Assembly: GCA_009801085.1 (NCBI GenBank)
Contig: VNWV01000020.1
Span: forward strand, 62,001 to 126,000
DNA length: 64,000 nt
From: Lasiodiplodia sp. COLG20
Lineage: Eukaryota; Ascomycota; Dothideomycetes; Botryosphaeriales; Botryosphaeriaceae
Direction of reading: 5' to 3'
The notes below the pieces were generated by a model. The model saw only the letters and a list, made by a program, of their open reading frames with translations, ran no database searches and was not told where the DNA came from. Shown here one piece after another: positions 52,500-63,220 of this stretch. A program made the position numbers and the translations under genes. Position 1 is the first letter of the stretch. Each line of letters opens with the position of its first letter.

Positions 52500-54317
52500 A
52501 ACCGGGCTCTCTTGTGTAGATGACTCGTCGATAAAGGGTAACCCAGCTGCAATTCTCATGCGTTAGTGTGGTTGTACGACACACTGCAACCCTCTCCGAG
52601 AGCATCGCCTGCCTTCCCGTCCAACATGCAGCTAGCCAATCCTTCCAGTCAACCGTGCCGCCCTCCCGTACCACAGAGCAGCTCTTGCGCCACCGTTTCG
52701 ACTTTCTACAGATAAAGCCATGCAACCCACGGCGCATAGGCGCGGCCGCGCTCCCGACTCTGCGTGCGTTCTTTTTCCCTTTGAAACGAGTCGTCAAATA
52801 CGAGGGCGTTTCAACGCGCAAATTTTCTGCGTCTCCCTACATGACTATTAACCTATTCTTGGTAATTGAGCCAAAAAGCCGGGCGGAGTTAGGAGCGTCC
52901 CTAGAAGGCGCAGGGTTCAGGTGGCGCAGTGGCGCTTCGCGTGTGCGAATCATCCCCAGACTACCGCCACAGCGAGCCCGAAGGATGCCAAAAACGCCCG
53001 AGACGCCCCGAGAGGCCTCAACAGCAATCCTTCAGCAAAGGAAGATGGGAAAAAACGTGCCGGAAGTGGGTCCGTTTAGATTAAAATCCGTCAGTTCTGG
53101 CCAGAGGAGGGGGGTGTGCTCACGGCCGGAAGCCACACCACGAGGCCCCAACGCCTATTAACGGCCTTACCGACCAGGAAGAAGTGGCGAATCATGAAAC
53201 TGCCGGAGAATTCCTCTGGTATGTTAGAGCTGACGGGCGAATCTGACAGACGAGCTTGGCACCTGCAATACGACCATGGAGAAGTCCTGTCGGCCACTGC
53301 CTAATGTGGCATAGCTGCCCCATAGCCGTACGCGTCGACTAAAGGACGTCGAGTCGAGCAACGGGGTCCTAGTGCCGAGAATGCTTGGAACCGCCCAATG
53401 CTGCCCCGAGCAGGCAGAGACTAAGTGCGGACCAGATAGGAAGGCGAGCGATGCAACCAGCGGGCATGCGCTAGAAAATAGCATGCGGAGATTGTGCATG
53501 AATCAGAGGTGCAAAGAGGTCCAGAAATGCCAAGGCCCGCCTGTACTACGATTAGCCTGCACCCTAGTCGGAACTGGCTCCATGCTGTCGGGAGGCAGAT
53601 CCCCGCCAAGTATTCCTTCACCACTGGGAAAAATCCCGTCGTCCTGGTCCCCTCCAGAACTGTCCTCTCACTTCCGTCGTCAGGCCATTCCTCCGGTCGA
53701 GCGGGACCGGAGCCGCACGTCCAGGTGGTGGCGTGCTCGTTGCTTTTGCTTGCCGACAGGGGGTCGAAGGCAGGTGCATGCTTCAGGGGGGCCAAAGAGT
53801 GGGATCGAGTGGCGGACAGCGGTGCTCTAGACGCCTAGCGCGGGTACCCGCTGACATAGACGGCTTGCGAATAAGGCGTCCGGCGCTTGCGCGGGTTCTG
53901 GCCCTGCCTTCCCTTTCGCTGGGCCGATCCGTTAGGGACCGAGTAGTCCCACATCGGAAGTATGCACAACAGTGCCGCCATCCCTACACACTCCACCCGC
54001 GGAAATGGCTGCCACGCGCTCCTCGGTGTTTCATCCTTGCTCCCATACGGGTCAACCCGCGCCCACATCCCAGTCGCCTCGCACAGCATGGACCGCGCCT
54101 TGATCCCCAGCGTCGCTTGTGCGATCAGGGTCCAAACTTCTACGATGCGCTCCCGTCCCAGGCAGATCACAGATCCCTGATCGGTCGTGCAGCGGGGGTT
54201 AGGTACATACATAAAGGAGCCCCCAGCGGAGGCGCGGAGCGTGAGCTGGTACTTACTTCCTCCGCACAACTTCTCCATCTCCTCCATCCTCCCCATCTCA
54301 TCCCACACTCTTTCACA
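52500..54317. other. intergenic, no gene seen
   Basis: 1.8 kb. Several open frames run through (one contiguous with the next gene), but none has conserved motifs. It contains the promoter and leader of the TTL-like gene. Confidence 0.5.
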
Positions 54318-55703
54318 ATGACCGAAGTCATCACCGAGAGCATAAGCCGCATATCCCTGTCGCCCTCGCGGCAGAATGTCTACTGCCTCATCAAGCACGA
54401 GGACCCGGAGCTGCAGCCGCTGGTCGTCTCGGCCTTCAAGGCGCGGCTCCCCCAAGACACATACAAGATCATCAACTCCCTGGACGAATACCCAGGCGGC
54501 CCGCTGCTCCAATTCGCGGCCAAGGACTCGCTGGACCTGGAGCAGGCGTTCCACCAGCCGCGCATGCTGATCAGCACGTACGTGACGCGCGACGCACTCA
54601 CCCGCAAGCACCTGCTGGGCCAGACATACGCGACGTGGGCGGCCAAGAATCCGGGCTGCCTGTTGCAGACCAACGTCAAGACCATCGCCAACCTCGAGCT
54701 CAACCCGTCCGAAAGCATCTACGACGTGCTCGAAGACACGCCGCTCGGCAACATCCTCGAGAAGAACGAGAAGAAGCCCAACCCGGCCGACCGCGTGTGG
54801 TGGATGCTGCGCCCCGACCTCAGCGACGGCTCCCAGGACCTGCGCCTTTTCTCCACCGTCGACGAGCTGCAGGCGGCCTTCGACGACTTCGATGCTGAAT
54901 ATGAACGCGAGCACGCTCAGAGCGCCGCACCGGCCGTCGAGGCCGCACCCGCACAAGAAGAAGAGTCAGCCGCCGCCCCTGCATCAGACGAAAAGGACGA
55001 CGACCACCACGACGCCAGCCTCGCCCGCCAATCCGGCGGCGGCTGGTCCTCGTGGTTCCAAATCACCGTCACGACCGAAGAGCACACGGACGTCGTCGCC
55101 CCCAAACGCCACGTCGTCGCGCAGCGCTACGTCTCGCGGCCGCTCACCTTCGACGGCTGCAAGTTCCAGGTCTCCGCGTACGTCGTCGCCGTTGGCGCTC
55201 TCCGCGTCTACGTGTATCAACCCATGCTCGCCCTCTTCGCCGCCAAACCCTTCGCAGCGCCGTGGGAGCACGTGGGCCAGCACGACCTGGACGCGCACTC
55301 GACGTACGACGGCAACGTGCGGCTGTTCTGGGACCTGCCCGACAAGCCGGCCGGCTGGAAGCAGAGCGTGTACGCGCAGGTGTGCGCGATTACGGGCGAG
55401 GTCTTCAGCGCGGCCGCGTCCAAGGAGATGGGCGCACACTTCCAGCCGCTGCCGCAGAGCTTCGAGGTGTTTGCCGTCAACTTTGCCGTCGATCACGCCG
55501 GCAAGGCCATGCTGGCGGACATCAGGGCCAGTCCCGACATGCTGCATCAGACGGAGTGCGGGACGAAGCTGTCCGGCCTCGTGCAGGGCTTGTTCGAGGA
55601 GGTGGCGGATGTGGCGGTCAAGCCGTTCTTCGCCGAGGGCCAAGACGTGCCGGAGGTGGAGGGGAGCGAGAGGTTGAAGAAGGTGTTGGAGTTGAAGATA
55701 TGA
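54318..55703 (+). CDS. tubulin-tyrosine-ligase (TTL) domain protein
   Basis: An intronless frame of 461 residues from the ATG at 54318 (context TTCACAATG). The protein fits the fungal TTL-like family: VYCLIKHEDPELQPLVVSAF at the start, WAAKNPGCLLQTNVKTIANL, VWWMLRPDLSDGSQDLRLF, then an Ala/Glu/Asp-rich insertion (about residues 200-240), VAQRYVSRPLTFDGCKFQVS as the ATP-grasp core, and a closing ADIRASPDMLHQTECGTKL. TTL-like enzymes add an amino acid to a protein C-terminus with ATP. In fungi the Pby1-type member is linked to P bodies and its substrate is unsettled. The open frame extends 585 nt upstream but without conservation, so the start above is preferred. Confidence 0.88.
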   Translation: MTEVITESISRISLSPSRQNVYCLIKHEDPELQPLVVSAFKARLPQDTYKIINSLDEYPGGPLLQFAAKDSLDLEQAFHQPRMLISTYVTRDALTRKHLLGQTYATWAAKNPGCLLQTNVKTIANLELNPSESIYDVLEDTPLGNILEKNEKKPNPADRVWWMLRPDLSDGSQDLRLFSTVDELQAAFDDFDAEYEREHAQSAAPAVEAAPAQEEESAAAPASDEKDDDHHDASLARQSGGGWSSWFQITVTTEEHTDVVAPKRHVVAQRYVSRPLTFDGCKFQVSAYVVAVGALRVYVYQPMLALFAAKPFAAPWEHVGQHDLDAHSTYDGNVRLFWDLPDKPAGWKQSVYAQVCAITGEVFSAAASKEMGAHFQPLPQSFEVFAVNFAVDHAGKAMLADIRASPDMLHQTECGTKLSGLVQGLFEEVADVAVKPFFAEGQDVPEVEGSERLKKVLELKI

Positions 55704-57966
55704 TGATTTGATTGGTTCTTTTTCTTTTTTTGGGCGAATGGCGTGTGTGTGGTTTGGCGGGCTTCCGGTCTTTCTTCTTCTTTTCTTTCTTTCTCTCCCC
55801 TGTACACTTATGCGAAAAGTAGAGGCTCGGGGCATGCCTCTTTAAGATATCACCTTACGCAGAATCCATTTTCTTTAAACAAGCTATCTTCCAGTCACTG
55901 CTTCGCTCACTTTGTGCAGAAGTATTCCTCCAACAAGCATTCTTCAACCCGTTGGGTGCGCGTCTTTGAGTTGTGGTCCAGCCCCCGGGCCCGGCCTCAC
56001 TCCCCCACCGCCTTTTTGCCATGTCGTCCAAAAAAGCAAAAAACGCATAAGCATAAGTTTTCTCCTTTCGGGAGGATGCAGGGTGGTTGTAGCAACCCAT
56101 GTCCGGCGGCTCGAGCACTTTCACACAAGCCTTTGCGGGGAAAGGCCCCCCTGCTGATGCACAGGACACTGAACAGGGTAAGTCGTTCGGGATGGGGGAT
56201 CCACTATCGCATAACTTGGGTGGATAAGTCATGCATGGCCCTTGTTCCTGGGCCATCCTTCCCGGCCCCGTGGGTCACTCCCTTGTTCGTGCTGCCGTTG
56301 AAGACTCACTTTGCTCCATCGTCTGTAACTTGGCTGATGAAGCTGATGGCTATCAAATACAGCTGGGAAGAATTGCTGTGATGAATGGAAGCGGGAACTG
56401 ATGCGTACTGGAGCTTTCTGAGATGACGTGTCCGTAGGCCTTCATTTGACATCAGGAGTACCTGTCCTTCCTCGACGGGGGAAGTCGATTCAACCTCGCC
56501 CACCAAAGAAATGACCAGGGTTCCTCCCACGAGAAAGGATCGAGTCTGAAACAAAATGACCAAGTCAGGACTGTCAGCCACAACGCCATTATTAATTTGG
56601 CCCAACGGTAGGATCTGACCGTGCTCCTTCATCGTGGGTCGGCCGTGCTCTCAACGTCCGTCGCATTGTCCCCCCTCGCTCGTTCCGCCATCCGCGCGGA
56701 CTATCCTGACTCTCGTCCGCCCTCCGCGCCCCACTCAGCCAGTTTCACCGTTGCTCCCCCCGCCCCAGCCATGGCGTACATGGCCATGACTCTGCCCGCT
56801 ATGGCTTTTGGACGTGTCATCCTTGAGCGCGCGTCTCGGCTACCCCGAAAATAGGCCAGTCTGAGGTCCCCGCCACGAGAATCGCCACGCAAGCCACTGC
56901 CATCATAGCTCCCTTTGCATTTTCCGTTTTGGACGTCTGGCATGTCAACTGCATCCCAAATTGTATTCGTATGAGGGATGGTTGTGGAGATAATGGATGT
57001 TGTGGTCGTTTGTTTGGCTAGCGCGGTCTCGGTAAGTTACTGTATTTGGAGCTTCACAGCCGCCACCGTTGCGAGAGGCTTCGGGACGGCACGTCAGAGA
57101 GGTACTGGCAGTCGGCTGCCCACCATACGATGACTGATGACGTTTTTTTTTTTTTCTTTTCTTTTTCCTCGGTTGCGGAGTAGTCCGGTAAATGAACTGA
57201 TTTATGTTTTCTTCGGGCGGAACATGCGTCGGTTATTCTAATATATACCAAGGGGTTTCGGCAGCCGAGCCGACCGGTAAATTCATTTTTCTGCGTATCA
57301 GAGGCCTGCCAAAATTAGCCGATGTCCCAGTGGATTTGATCTATCGCATCGTGCATATAAGCGTTGTTGTTCCCTCTTCTGCGGCCAGGTATTCTTCGCG
57401 CTAGCGGTCGGATTTGGCCTCTGTATTCCGAAGCCATGATCTGCGAGGGCGTTCTGTAGCCCACCTCTTTTATCAAAGCAATCTTCCGTTTAAGCGTTTT
57501 GGAGTTTCTTCAGCCTTCCGGCAACAGCGGCGGGCGTCTGCAGCGTGCTGGGCAGCGTGCAAGCTTGCTGTGAGGCTTTCGGTTACAGGGCGCCATGGGG
57601 TACCTAAGCACCGCCGAAGGACGGTTGGGCAAAACAAACCTCTGGTACCGACATTCACGAACCAACTTTCGACAAAGAAGCAAAAAAAATCTTTCGCGCC
57701 CCCTTCCACCAAATGCTATCGCGCCCTTCTCATTATTACCCAGTCCCAGCGCATCGCAGCCTCGCTCTCTCTCTCTCTCCCCCTCTCCGCTTCCACTTCG
57801 TTGCTTACCCGGCGATGCAAGTAGCGCTGATCACCCACAAACCACGCGGGATGATCATTCTCTCAGACCAACTGCGGCACGCTAGATCGCCCGCGAAGGA
57901 AAAACATCGCGCATCATCGGCCCCCACACTTTCGGACCGCGTCCGTTTGGTTCGGCTGCTGTCGCG

Positions 57967-57990
57967 CGCGATAGCGCGATAGCGCGATAG
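57967..57990 (+). repeat. tandem repeat CGCGATAG x3
   Basis: Three perfect 8-nt units followed by a partial fourth. Confidence 0.8.
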
Positions 57991-58700
57991 CGTCACTAGT
58001 TGGTGCTTACATCGAATCGTCCCAATGCACGGGGCAACGGTGATCGCGGTGATCAGAAGATCCCAATGCTCAGATTTTCGCTGATCCGATCGGCAACTAT
58101 GGGTTTCGGTCCGCGAGGGCCGATGGGATGGGAGGGATGGGGCCACGCGGGAGTGAAAGGTTATTTTTGTCGGATGTACCTTTTGAGTTTTTTGCGCAGT
58201 CGGGGTTCGTTGGTTTTTTGTGAGGAGGAGGAGAGAGTGGGGGCGAAAATGTTCTCCCCGGGCAGCCAGATTCACGTGCTGCCGACAACTGACCAATGAG
58301 GACCATTCTCGCAATACAACAAAGATTTCCCACGTCGCGCTTCGTCCTCTACTTGGAGGTTTCGGGGGCTATGACGGTGTCGGACCGGATTCGGCGATCT
58401 GCACCAGGATTCGGATTTGGTGTTGACGCGGTGCGTGGATGGTCGGATATAGATCTCGATCACTGAGTTGGCGAAACCGAGATGGAAATGAGCGTGTACC
58501 CACTGTAAATGCCCCTGGATCGGGATGCTCGCGGCAAGGCTCACGGGAGATCTTGACCGGTGCTTCAGCATCCACAGCCACGCGCTTTTCCATGGATTGG
58601 TATCTTGGCTGAATGAAACGGGGTATCGCCGTTCTGGCACGGTGGGTACCGAAAGATCTGAGCCATCGGAACTAACTTCCATATGCATCCAAGCTCGTTA

Positions 58701-58787
58701 CGTAGGTAGTCAAAACTACCCTTCGGATGCAGAAGTGGAATTATTGAATACACTTCTACATCCAGATAGCAACTTCAACTACCTACG
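58701..58787. repeat. MITE-like inverted-repeat element 2
   Basis: 37-nt arms (58701-58737, 58751-58787) match at 27 positions, with perfect ends CGTAGGTAGT and inner AGAAGTG; mismatches are mostly C/T or G/A. The loop is 13 nt and AT-rich. Arm motifs resemble element 1 at 28641-28721 (TAGTTGAAG ... CTATC ... GGA). It probably belongs to the same short non-autonomous family, older than element 1. Confidence 0.5.
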
Positions 58788-59417
58788 CAAGTCAGGTGCC
58801 GTTGTTCTCGAAGAAAATTGAGGAGGATTATTTCTTTTACCTTTCAAGGAGAGAATCCTGTGGCTTCATTTACTTTCTTGAATTGGCTGCAGAGAAAAGA
58901 GCATCCTTCGAAAAAATATCCATTCAGAGGTGTGGAATATGTCACGAAGTGAACACTTTAGATAATTTACCCGTGTATCGTATGCCCTTGCTTTCTGGGA
59001 CCGATTACCGGCGGGAAGAATAATAGAATCGTCGTGTCGATTAAGAATGCGATAAGTTAAACGAGCTATATTGCTTTGTTCCTATCGGCTCTCAAATTTG
59101 TACGTGTAGACTACGCAGTAAAGCGCGTAGAATGTTGCACTTTAGCCTACAGTCGCTTACCGCCATCCACTGATTATCAATAAGGACCCTGACATCCCAA
59201 CGACCTACATAGGCAAAAGTACAAGAATTATGGGGCCCCGTGTCATAAGACACATAAATAAATGGCAGAACCCCTTCTTGCCCAACTACTTTTGCAGCAA
59301 GAATAAGATTGCGCAACTTTCAACGAACAACACCAAACTCCAAGCTCCACAGAAACCCCCGAAGACCGCCACCTATTCACGTCTTGCACCCTCACACCCT
59401 CGTAACAGATCGCCAGA

Positions 59418-60403
59418 ATGTCGCAATCACATGACCGCCGAGTATTGTCACGGCTCGAGAGTTTACCAACCGAGCTGATTGAAAACATCTCCGAGCATCT
59501 CGACACTAGAAGTCATAAACAGCTAAGGCTCAGCTCTAGATATCTTGACGTGATGTCGACGCACACTTTCGGCGCCCGTATCAAAAGCGCTGCGTTCTTC
59601 TTTACGCGGACCAGCATGGAGAGGCTCGCACTTTTGTCCAAGAGTACTGGATGGGCCAAGTATGTCAATTCCTTGGAAATTAATAAAAGTTGCTTGAGAC
59701 CCTCAGAGTGGCCGCGATGGTCGAATCACTGGGGCTTGCATCAGGAAGAAACTTATCGTGACCCGTTACGACGTGTCCCGGGGTGGAAACTCCACTTCGA
59801 ACCGATGACGGCCGTGCAGACTCTTGTCGTCGACCTTCACACTTTCGTCAGCAATGAAAGTATTTATTCCCAACACTACGAAGGAGGAAGGGGCAGAAAG
59901 CTAACCGTTCGAGTATGTAGGGATAAACCTGCACTGCCTAATTCCCAGGCTTTACGCCGCTCTCCCAAACCTCGCCACGCTGGAGCTGAAAAACGGCGGC
60001 ATGTTGAAGTCTGCTCACGCAGTTTATGACAATTCAAAACGGCTTGCGGACTTCCCGGGGGCCTAACCTCCGCCACCTGAGCATCACGAATTGCTATTTC
60101 CCATCATCAGAGGCGCTGGCCGATACCATCCGCGCGCAGAAGGATGTCCTTCGCACCGTTTCAATTTCCGATACTAGGTGTGACGGTTCCTGGTTGCAAA
60201 TTTTCCAGGTACTGCGACACGAGCTGCCTCTGCTGGACAACATCGTGTTTGTTCGCAACCAGCAGTACTACGTGACTTTGCAAGGCTGGTGGTGGGACGG
60301 AACGGTGGACTTTGGAGAGAATGCACAGCGACTGATCAGTGAAAAGGGTATCAGGCGAGCGCTTGACGAGATGATTTCTATGTTTCGTGGCACAATCCAA
60401 TAA
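59418..60403 (+). pseudogene. F-box family copy E, frameshifted
   Basis: Exon 1 (59418-59859) carries the F-box (LESLPTELIENISEHLD from residue 13, then KQLRLSSRYLD) and RLALLSKSTGWAKYV. The intron (59860-59920, GTATTT, CTAAC, TAG) is phase 1 at the family site, giving LHCLIPRLYAALPNLATLEL next. That frame hits a stop at 60064-60066. The homologous continuation (PNLRHLSITNCYF, RHELPLLDNIVF, WWWDGTVDFGENAQRLISEK) lies in the next frame to 60403. The shift falls in a G5 run at 60057-60061; reading four G would keep the frame. It is either a recent inactivating insertion or a sequencing/assembly error. Without the shift the protein would be about 307 residues. The first exon and C-terminus are otherwise well preserved. 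Confidence 0.7.
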
Positions 60404-60860
60404 GAAGAGAAGGAGGTTGAAGAGGGATACGAGATTTTGGGTTGGTGAGAAAATGTAGGTGGAACTAAAGAGAGCCTGAAAGGAGTGGTCAGGACTTCGA
60501 ATTTTCATAGTGTGCACTCGATCTTGAAAAGAAAAATGGCGCGGGGGCTTCAGTCTCGTACTCAGGTGTCTGAATAATAGATAGAGGTAGCCCAAGGACA
60601 TCGGACTGGCTGGTGTTGATTCAATATTTCTCTTCAATCATTTTCCGCTCCGATGAGTGATTATCTTAAAGATTACAAGTGCGCCGTATTCCCCATGTTC
60701 TCCAGCTCCTTGAGCATTCAGTCAAAAGTTGATTCACCAGCCCCAGCGAAGTAACGACTCTCGTACACGTTACCCAAGCCCGTAGAAAAGACGACAACCC
60801 CCATCTCAATCAACCCACCCCCAACCCCACCCCCTCACAACCCCTTCTCACCCCCCAGCA
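60404..60860. other. intergenic, convergent 3' ends
   Basis: Spacer between copy E and the minus-strand GFA gene. The last 80 nt are very C-rich. No gene seen. Confidence 0.5.
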
Positions 60861-61411
60861 TCATCCCCCCAAACGCCACCGCCCCCTAACCCCCGGCATC
60901 CACGAATACTTATCCTTGCAATACACCTCAACCGTCGGCTTCCACCTCTCATTCAACCCCAGATCATCCAGCGTGCCACTCCGAACAGTCAGCAGGCCGC
61001 CCTCGTCCAGGATGGTGCCGGTGCCCCAGCACGTGGTGCCGCAGTCGCCGCAGAAGTGGTTGTGCACGTCGGCGCCCGAGTCGGTTTTGCGAGAATACAC
61101 TTTCGGCGTGCCGGAGGTGCGGGTGAAGGAGGGTCGCGGGATGATGAGGGAGAAGGTGCCGGTCAAAGCGGTGAGGCGTTGGCAGCTGGGGCAGTAGCAG
61201 AGGGCCTGGGAGACGCGGGGGTGGTGAGATGGGGGTGGGAAGGGATGTTGGGAGGGGGTGGGGGTTGCGTACTACGACCGACACCCCGCTGACACTCATG
61301 GGATATTGTACCAGGGTTGCAAGACGGAGTGACGGCCCCCACTTCATGCAGAGGAAGGCAAGATGATGGCCGTCCGTTTCGGCTGGATTTGAGTTTCACG
61401 AAGTATCCCAT
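60861..61411 (-). CDS. GFA/CENP-V-type zinc-binding protein
   Basis: The last exon (61205-60861) is clear: CYCPSCQRLTALTGTFSLII, TPKVYSRKTDSGADVHNHFC-GDCGTTCWG and VEVYCKDKYSWMP. These are the second and third parts of the glutathione-dependent formaldehyde-activating-enzyme-like (GFA) fold. The zinc ligands CxCxxC and CxxC are present. The first part, which usually has a GxCxC motif, is not clear. The frame from the ATG at 61411 gives SSCLPLHEVGAV before a probable intron ending at 61206, but the junction could not be fixed, so the N-terminus may be degenerate or misread. Family members are small cytosolic zinc proteins, mostly of unknown substrate; some bind glutathione adducts. The total would be about 130-150 residues, in line with the family. 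Confidence 0.65.
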
Positions 61412-61858
61412 TTTTTGGCCGTGGAGTGTTGGTTTCTCTGGGGTTGCGATTTAGGGACTAATGGCGACGTCGCACAGCCAGGTTGTGGGGGAGAATGTGA
61501 CGGCCATTTAGGGAGGTGCCAGTATGAAAAGTGGTATGCTGTAGCAAAACTATGTAAACATCCCCATTCGAATGCAAAGGTTAACTGAATCCATCTGGTA
61601 TGGAACCGTCTGAAGCTGTCTGCCTAAACTTTCCAGACCCCGACTGTAGGCATTTGATAGTTGCGTATAGCTTCAACTATTTCACAATAATACAACTTCT
61701 GGATCGCCGGCCTCTGGATATTAATCAGGATCACCTCGGCGTGGCGTAAACAAGCGAGCGACCCCTGTAGCCGGATCACACCGCTGATTGGACTGACCAT
61801 CTGCATTGTTACCGTTTTCGGCGTCGTTGGCTTGTTCTCATCGTAGATCACCCGCGCC

Positions 61859-62137
61859 ATGACGGACGAGGCGCTCCTCCTCGGCAACAACTGCAGCTTC
61901 ATCAACACGAGCACTATCCAGACAAGCGGCTTCTACTCCGTGGACATTTTTGGAGGCAATAATTTCTATAAGAACTTCTACTGCAGCGTCAGCTCGACCA
62001 AATGTCCTCGCCTGCTTGCACTAGACCAGATGTGTGACGTTGCGAGTGATCTGGAGCAAAGCTGCTTGCCCTTGCTTGCTATCTCCTCCGCCCCGATCCT
62101 CTCTCGTCACCTCCCACGCCGCCCTTGCTGGGCTTAG
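61859..62137 (+). CDS. short coding-like fragment, status unclear
   Basis: A 92-residue frame after an in-frame stop. Its first 60 residues look protein-like (GNNCSFINTSTIQTSGFYS, then FYCSVSSTKC), with sequons and paired Cys as in an extracellular domain. The last 20 residues are encoded by one arm of the inverted repeat at 62081-62114 and look unrelated. It may be a fragment of a larger gene cut by the repeat. No family recognised. Confidence 0.2.
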   Translation: MTDEALLLGNNCSFINTSTIQTSGFYSVDIFGGNNFYKNFYCSVSSTKCPRLLALDQMCDVASDLEQSCLPLLAISSAPILSRHLPRRPCWA

Positions 62138-62246
62138 TGTACTCCTACTTGAGAATACCTGGGAATTCCTAGCCAATAGATAAGCTCCGATAACTGCTAG
62201 GGGCAGTGGCTAGGAGGTGACGAGGGGGGATCGGGGCAGAGGAGAT
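62081..62246. repeat. 34-nt inverted repeat pair
   Basis: Arms 62081-62114 and 62213-62246 match at 31 of 34 positions, all three differences being transitions, with a 98-nt centre. The whole 166-nt unit resembles a non-autonomous inverted-repeat element. No flanking duplication is evident. Confidence 0.6.
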
Positions 62247-63220
62247 ACACCAGCTCTGGCTGAATTTGACGGAAGGAGTTCTGTGGAACCCACGCATTTA
62301 CAGCCGGCTGGAGTGAGTTACGAATGACACGCTTTAGCTGCAACGTCTCACACATAAGGAACTGAATTTGACACTTGGTCTGGGACCGATGCCTCTTACA
62401 CTTAAACACAAAAGGGGGAGGTATTTGCCACACTCAACGTACCTGATGACGCGCATCCGAAGCTATCGCGGCCAGTACAGATGTATCAGTAAGTTATTAG
62501 CAGGGAGTCTAAAAAGGGAGGCGAAGAGAAATTGCTGAACAGGAAGGATAGAAAGGGAGTGGCAGATGATGCGATTAGCAGAGTCCAACATAGACCTGTT
62601 GGTTGACCAGTCTAAGTGCCCTGAGATTGAAAGAAGTGCTATCGCCTGGTTCCTCGATTAAGTTTCGATCCGCCGCTGTAACGCTAAAGACTATGAGTGT
62701 GGGTCTCGCTTGTAGCAAGCCTCTAATTGAAATCAAATCAATCCTATTTTTGGCACTCGTAGCTCTTTCAGAGCCTTGTAACATTTGTGGGGTCCACAGA
62801 ATTCCAATTTAGCAAAAAGGTGCAACCTACCCCCCCGGCGTTGCATTCAGCCTGCTCCGTGTTCCACGAAGAGGCAGTGATGGTCACACAGAGTACAGAA
62901 AGTTGGTTTTCTTTGCCACCGTATTGAGAACCTGCGCATGCGTAGTGCAATTTGGGTGTCTCTTTACAAGGTACATGACGACATCACTCGGGTTTGAACG
63001 GGGGATTTTCGTTAGTTTCTGTGCCACCATGAGCAGCGCCCCATTTCCTCTCACACAGCTGCTTCTACTACAGGAGATGCATGCTGCATCGGTAAGTTGC
63101 ACTAGAATAGCCACAGCTGAGAGAATATATGCCTTAATGGGGTTCAGCCGATTCCCTTCATAACTCATCGCTTTTCTCCTCACACTGTCAACACCACCCC
63201 AGTTCTTGTCCCTATCTACC

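Larger units (their letters stand above)
55704..59417. other. gene-poor region
   Basis: 3.7 kb with no supported gene. It holds a small tandem repeat (57967-57990), a T run near 57140-57155 and the hairpin element at 58701-58787. It also has short frames of unclear status: 57204-57404 includes LADVPVDLIYRIVHI, faintly F-box-like, and 58796-59023 has a CGIC pair. Confidence 0.5.
61412..63220. other. intergenic with inverted repeat and gene fragment
   Basis: 1.8 kb. Contents are a short coding-like frame (61859-62137) and a 34-nt inverted repeat pair (62081-62246). The remainder shows no gene. The right end should hold the DUF3433 promoter. Confidence 0.45.

Noticed and set aside
53733..54317. 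195-residue N-terminal extension of the TTL-like protein
   Set aside because: The frame is merely open. Homology to TTL-like proteins starts at the Met at 54318, and the extension is Arg/Pro/His-rich noise.
53835..54956. 373-codon minus-strand frame
   Set aside because: Antisense of the TTL-like gene and its leader; no conserved motif.
54984..55835. 283-codon minus-strand frame
   Set aside because: Antisense of the TTL-like ATP-grasp region.
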